Source: Promethearchaeota archaeon (lineage in GTDB: Archaea; Asgardarchaeota; Lokiarchaeia; Sigyniarchaeales; SOKP01). From it: a stretch of 5,571 nt of DNA. Of this stretch, positions 4,503 to 5,571 are shown piece by piece (the first letter of the stretch is position 1; every line of letters begins with the position of its first letter). The stretch spans positions 1-5,571 of the forward strand of contig JAHLWE010000309.1 of assembly GCA_019058135.1 (NCBI GenBank), given 5' to 3'. The notes under the pieces were generated by a model. It was not told the DNA's origin, ran no database searches, and was given only the letters and a program-made list of their open reading frames with translations. A program made the translations under genes and the position numbers.

Positions 4503-5571
4503 TTATCTTTTTTCATGTTTTAAAATTTGACCATTTAGAACACCCAAATGTTTTCCTTTTGCGACGGTGATTTTACCATTTACAATGACATAGTCAATAC
4601 CCTCGGGATATTGACGACCGTTTTCATATGTTGAGTTATCTCTAATTGTCTGAGGATTAAAGATAACTAAATCGGCTTTATAATTTTGTTTTATTATCCC
4701 TCTATCTCTAATTCCCAAAATGCTTGCGGGTAAAGAAGTCATTTTTCGAATAGCTTCTTCTAAAGAAACAATTTGCTTCTCTCTAACATATCTTGATAAG
4801 ATTCTAGGAAAAGTACCATAAGAACGGGGATGGGTATTTCCCTCAATAACTAAAAATCCATCAGAACCTACACAAACAAAATCTTGTTTAAACAATGATA
4901 AAATACTTTTCTCCTCACTCATCTGCCTCATGGAGATCATTATAGAGCCTTCTTCATCTCTAATAAAATCTAATACTCCATCGTAAAATGATCTTTGTGG
5001 ATAAAGAATTTTTAATGCCTCGCCTAAAAATTTTCCTTCAATATGATGGTTTTTTAAAACACTAATTATTCTTATGTCTTTCTTGAAAGAGGAAAAAATT
5101 AGTTTTTTCATTAAGAATTTTGGAATAATCCGAATAATAAAAGGAAGATCTGATAAAAAAGTCGAGAATATCATATCTAGGATTTCTGTAACAATTTTTT
5201 TCCTTGCTTCTGAATTGGTTAAATTTTGTTCAAAATCATCATAAACCCAAGGGTTAAATAGAATACCTGATAAACTGGTTGACGATTCTTCATATGGATA
5301 TAAATCTGCATGAAGAAAAATTCCTTGTTCTTTAGTATTTTTAATCAGATTTATGACATCATAAGTTAATTTCCAAGCATATTTACCTACAGTTTTTAGA
5401 TGAGAAATATGGGCGCGAACATTCGAATTTTTGGCAATCTCTATAACCTCTGTAATTCCTTGTTCTATTATCCTTTTTCCTTCATTCCTCATATGTGTAT
5501 CATATAAACCTCCATAATTATATACAACCTTACAACGTTCAATAATTTCATATGTTGGAGTGATAGACCCC
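4503..5571 (-). CDS. N-acyl-D-amino-acid deacylase (D-aminoacylase family), C-terminal part
   Basis: The frame is open from the right edge to the stop at 4503, giving 355 readable residues of a protein usually near 500-550. The N-terminal third, with the HxH metal motif and the cysteine ligand, lies beyond the window. An ATG at 5492 is internal: the residues before it (YGGLYDTH) continue directly into the family motif THMRNEG. The enzyme belongs to the amidohydrolase superfamily (COG3653) and removes acyl groups from N-acyl-D-amino acids in the cytosol. Metal ligands recognisable by family motif, numbered from the first complete codon, are H26 (THMR), H57 (HISHLK) and D237 (GSDG). DLYPY (89-93) and HPRSYGTFPRIL (247-258) are also typical, as are the C-terminal amidohydrolase strands (YKADLVIFNP, YVIVNGK). 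There is no sign of decay. It lies 77 bp upstream of the sulfatase. Dihydroorotase or hydantoinase is unlikely given THMR and HPRSYGTF. Confidence 0.9.
   Translation of the reverse strand, partial: GSITPTYEIIERCKVVYNYGGLYDTHMRNEGKRIIEQGITEVIEIAKNSNVRAHISHLKTVGKYAWKLTYDVINLIKNTKEQGIFLHADLYPYEESSTSLSGILFNPWVYDDFEQNLTNSEARKKIVTEILDMIFSTFLSDLPFIIRIIPKFLMKKLIFSSFKKDIRIISVLKNHHIEGKFLGEALKILYPQRSFYDGVLDFIRDEEGSIMISMRQMSEEKSILSLFKQDFVCVGSDGFLVIEGNTHPRSYGTFPRILSRYVREKQIVSLEEAIRKMTSLPASILGIRDRGIIKQNYKADLVIFNPQTIRDNSTYENGRQYPEGIDYVIVNGKITVAKGKHLGVLNGQILKHEKR

Noticed and set aside
4503..5492. Deacylase as a complete gene starting at ATG 5492
   Set aside because: The frame stays open to the window edge, and the codons before this ATG encode the conserved YGG.Y.TH part of the THMR metal-ligand motif, so the ATG is internal.
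1..5571. CRISPR array, tRNA, rRNA or insertion sequence
   Set aside because: No regularly spaced direct repeats, no tRNA-like TTCRANY loop with matching stem, no rRNA-like conserved stretch and no transposase motif were seen on either strand.

Overview
The window is AT-rich, intron-free and gene-dense. It holds five complete or nearly readable genes plus two cut off by the window edges. Several features point to an archaeon, and my best guess is an Asgard (Lokiarchaeia-like) lineage. Arg is mostly AGA and Ile often ATA. Shine-Dalgarno sites are mostly lacking. TATA-like boxes sit about 26-30 nt upstream of start codons, as expected for leaderless transcripts. One protein also looks strikingly eukaryote-like. 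The taxonomic call is inference; no rRNA or other marker gene is present.

Layout. Positions 1-149 (minus) are the N-terminus of a ThiF/MoeB/HesA E1-like adenylyltransferase. It diverges across a ~115-bp promoter region from a stand-alone B3/B4-domain protein (266-964, plus), related to the editing module of Phe-tRNA synthetase beta. That gene converges on a 71-residue zinc-ribbon protein (1030-1245, minus); between them lie an AT-only palindrome and T-tracts. After a 276-bp AT-rich spacer come three genes on the minus strand: a membrane glycerophosphodiester phosphodiesterase (1522-3006), a cysteine-type sulfatase of the SGSH-like group (3106-4425) and an N-acyl-D-amino-acid deacylase (4503 to beyond the right edge). 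Gaps are 99 and 77 bp. The sulfatase and phosphodiesterase each have a TATA candidate of their own, so they are probably co-oriented single units rather than one tight operon.

The most notable item is the phosphodiesterase. It has five predicted membrane helices, then a GDPD catalytic domain, then a sixth helix. The motifs of the domain and of the flanking helices resemble animal six-transmembrane GDE2/GDE3 (GDPD5/GDPD2) proteins rather than ordinary bacterial GlpQ/UgpQ. GDE2 and GDE3 cleave GPI anchors at the cell surface, so a prokaryotic full-architecture homologue bears on the origin of that family.

The three right-hand genes are hydrolases (phosphodiester, sulfate ester or sulfamate, N-acyl-D-amino acid) and could together serve scavenging of lipid, sulfated-sugar and peptide debris. 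Only gene adjacency supports that functional link. The left-hand genes look like housekeeping functions (E1-like activation, aminoacyl-tRNA quality control).
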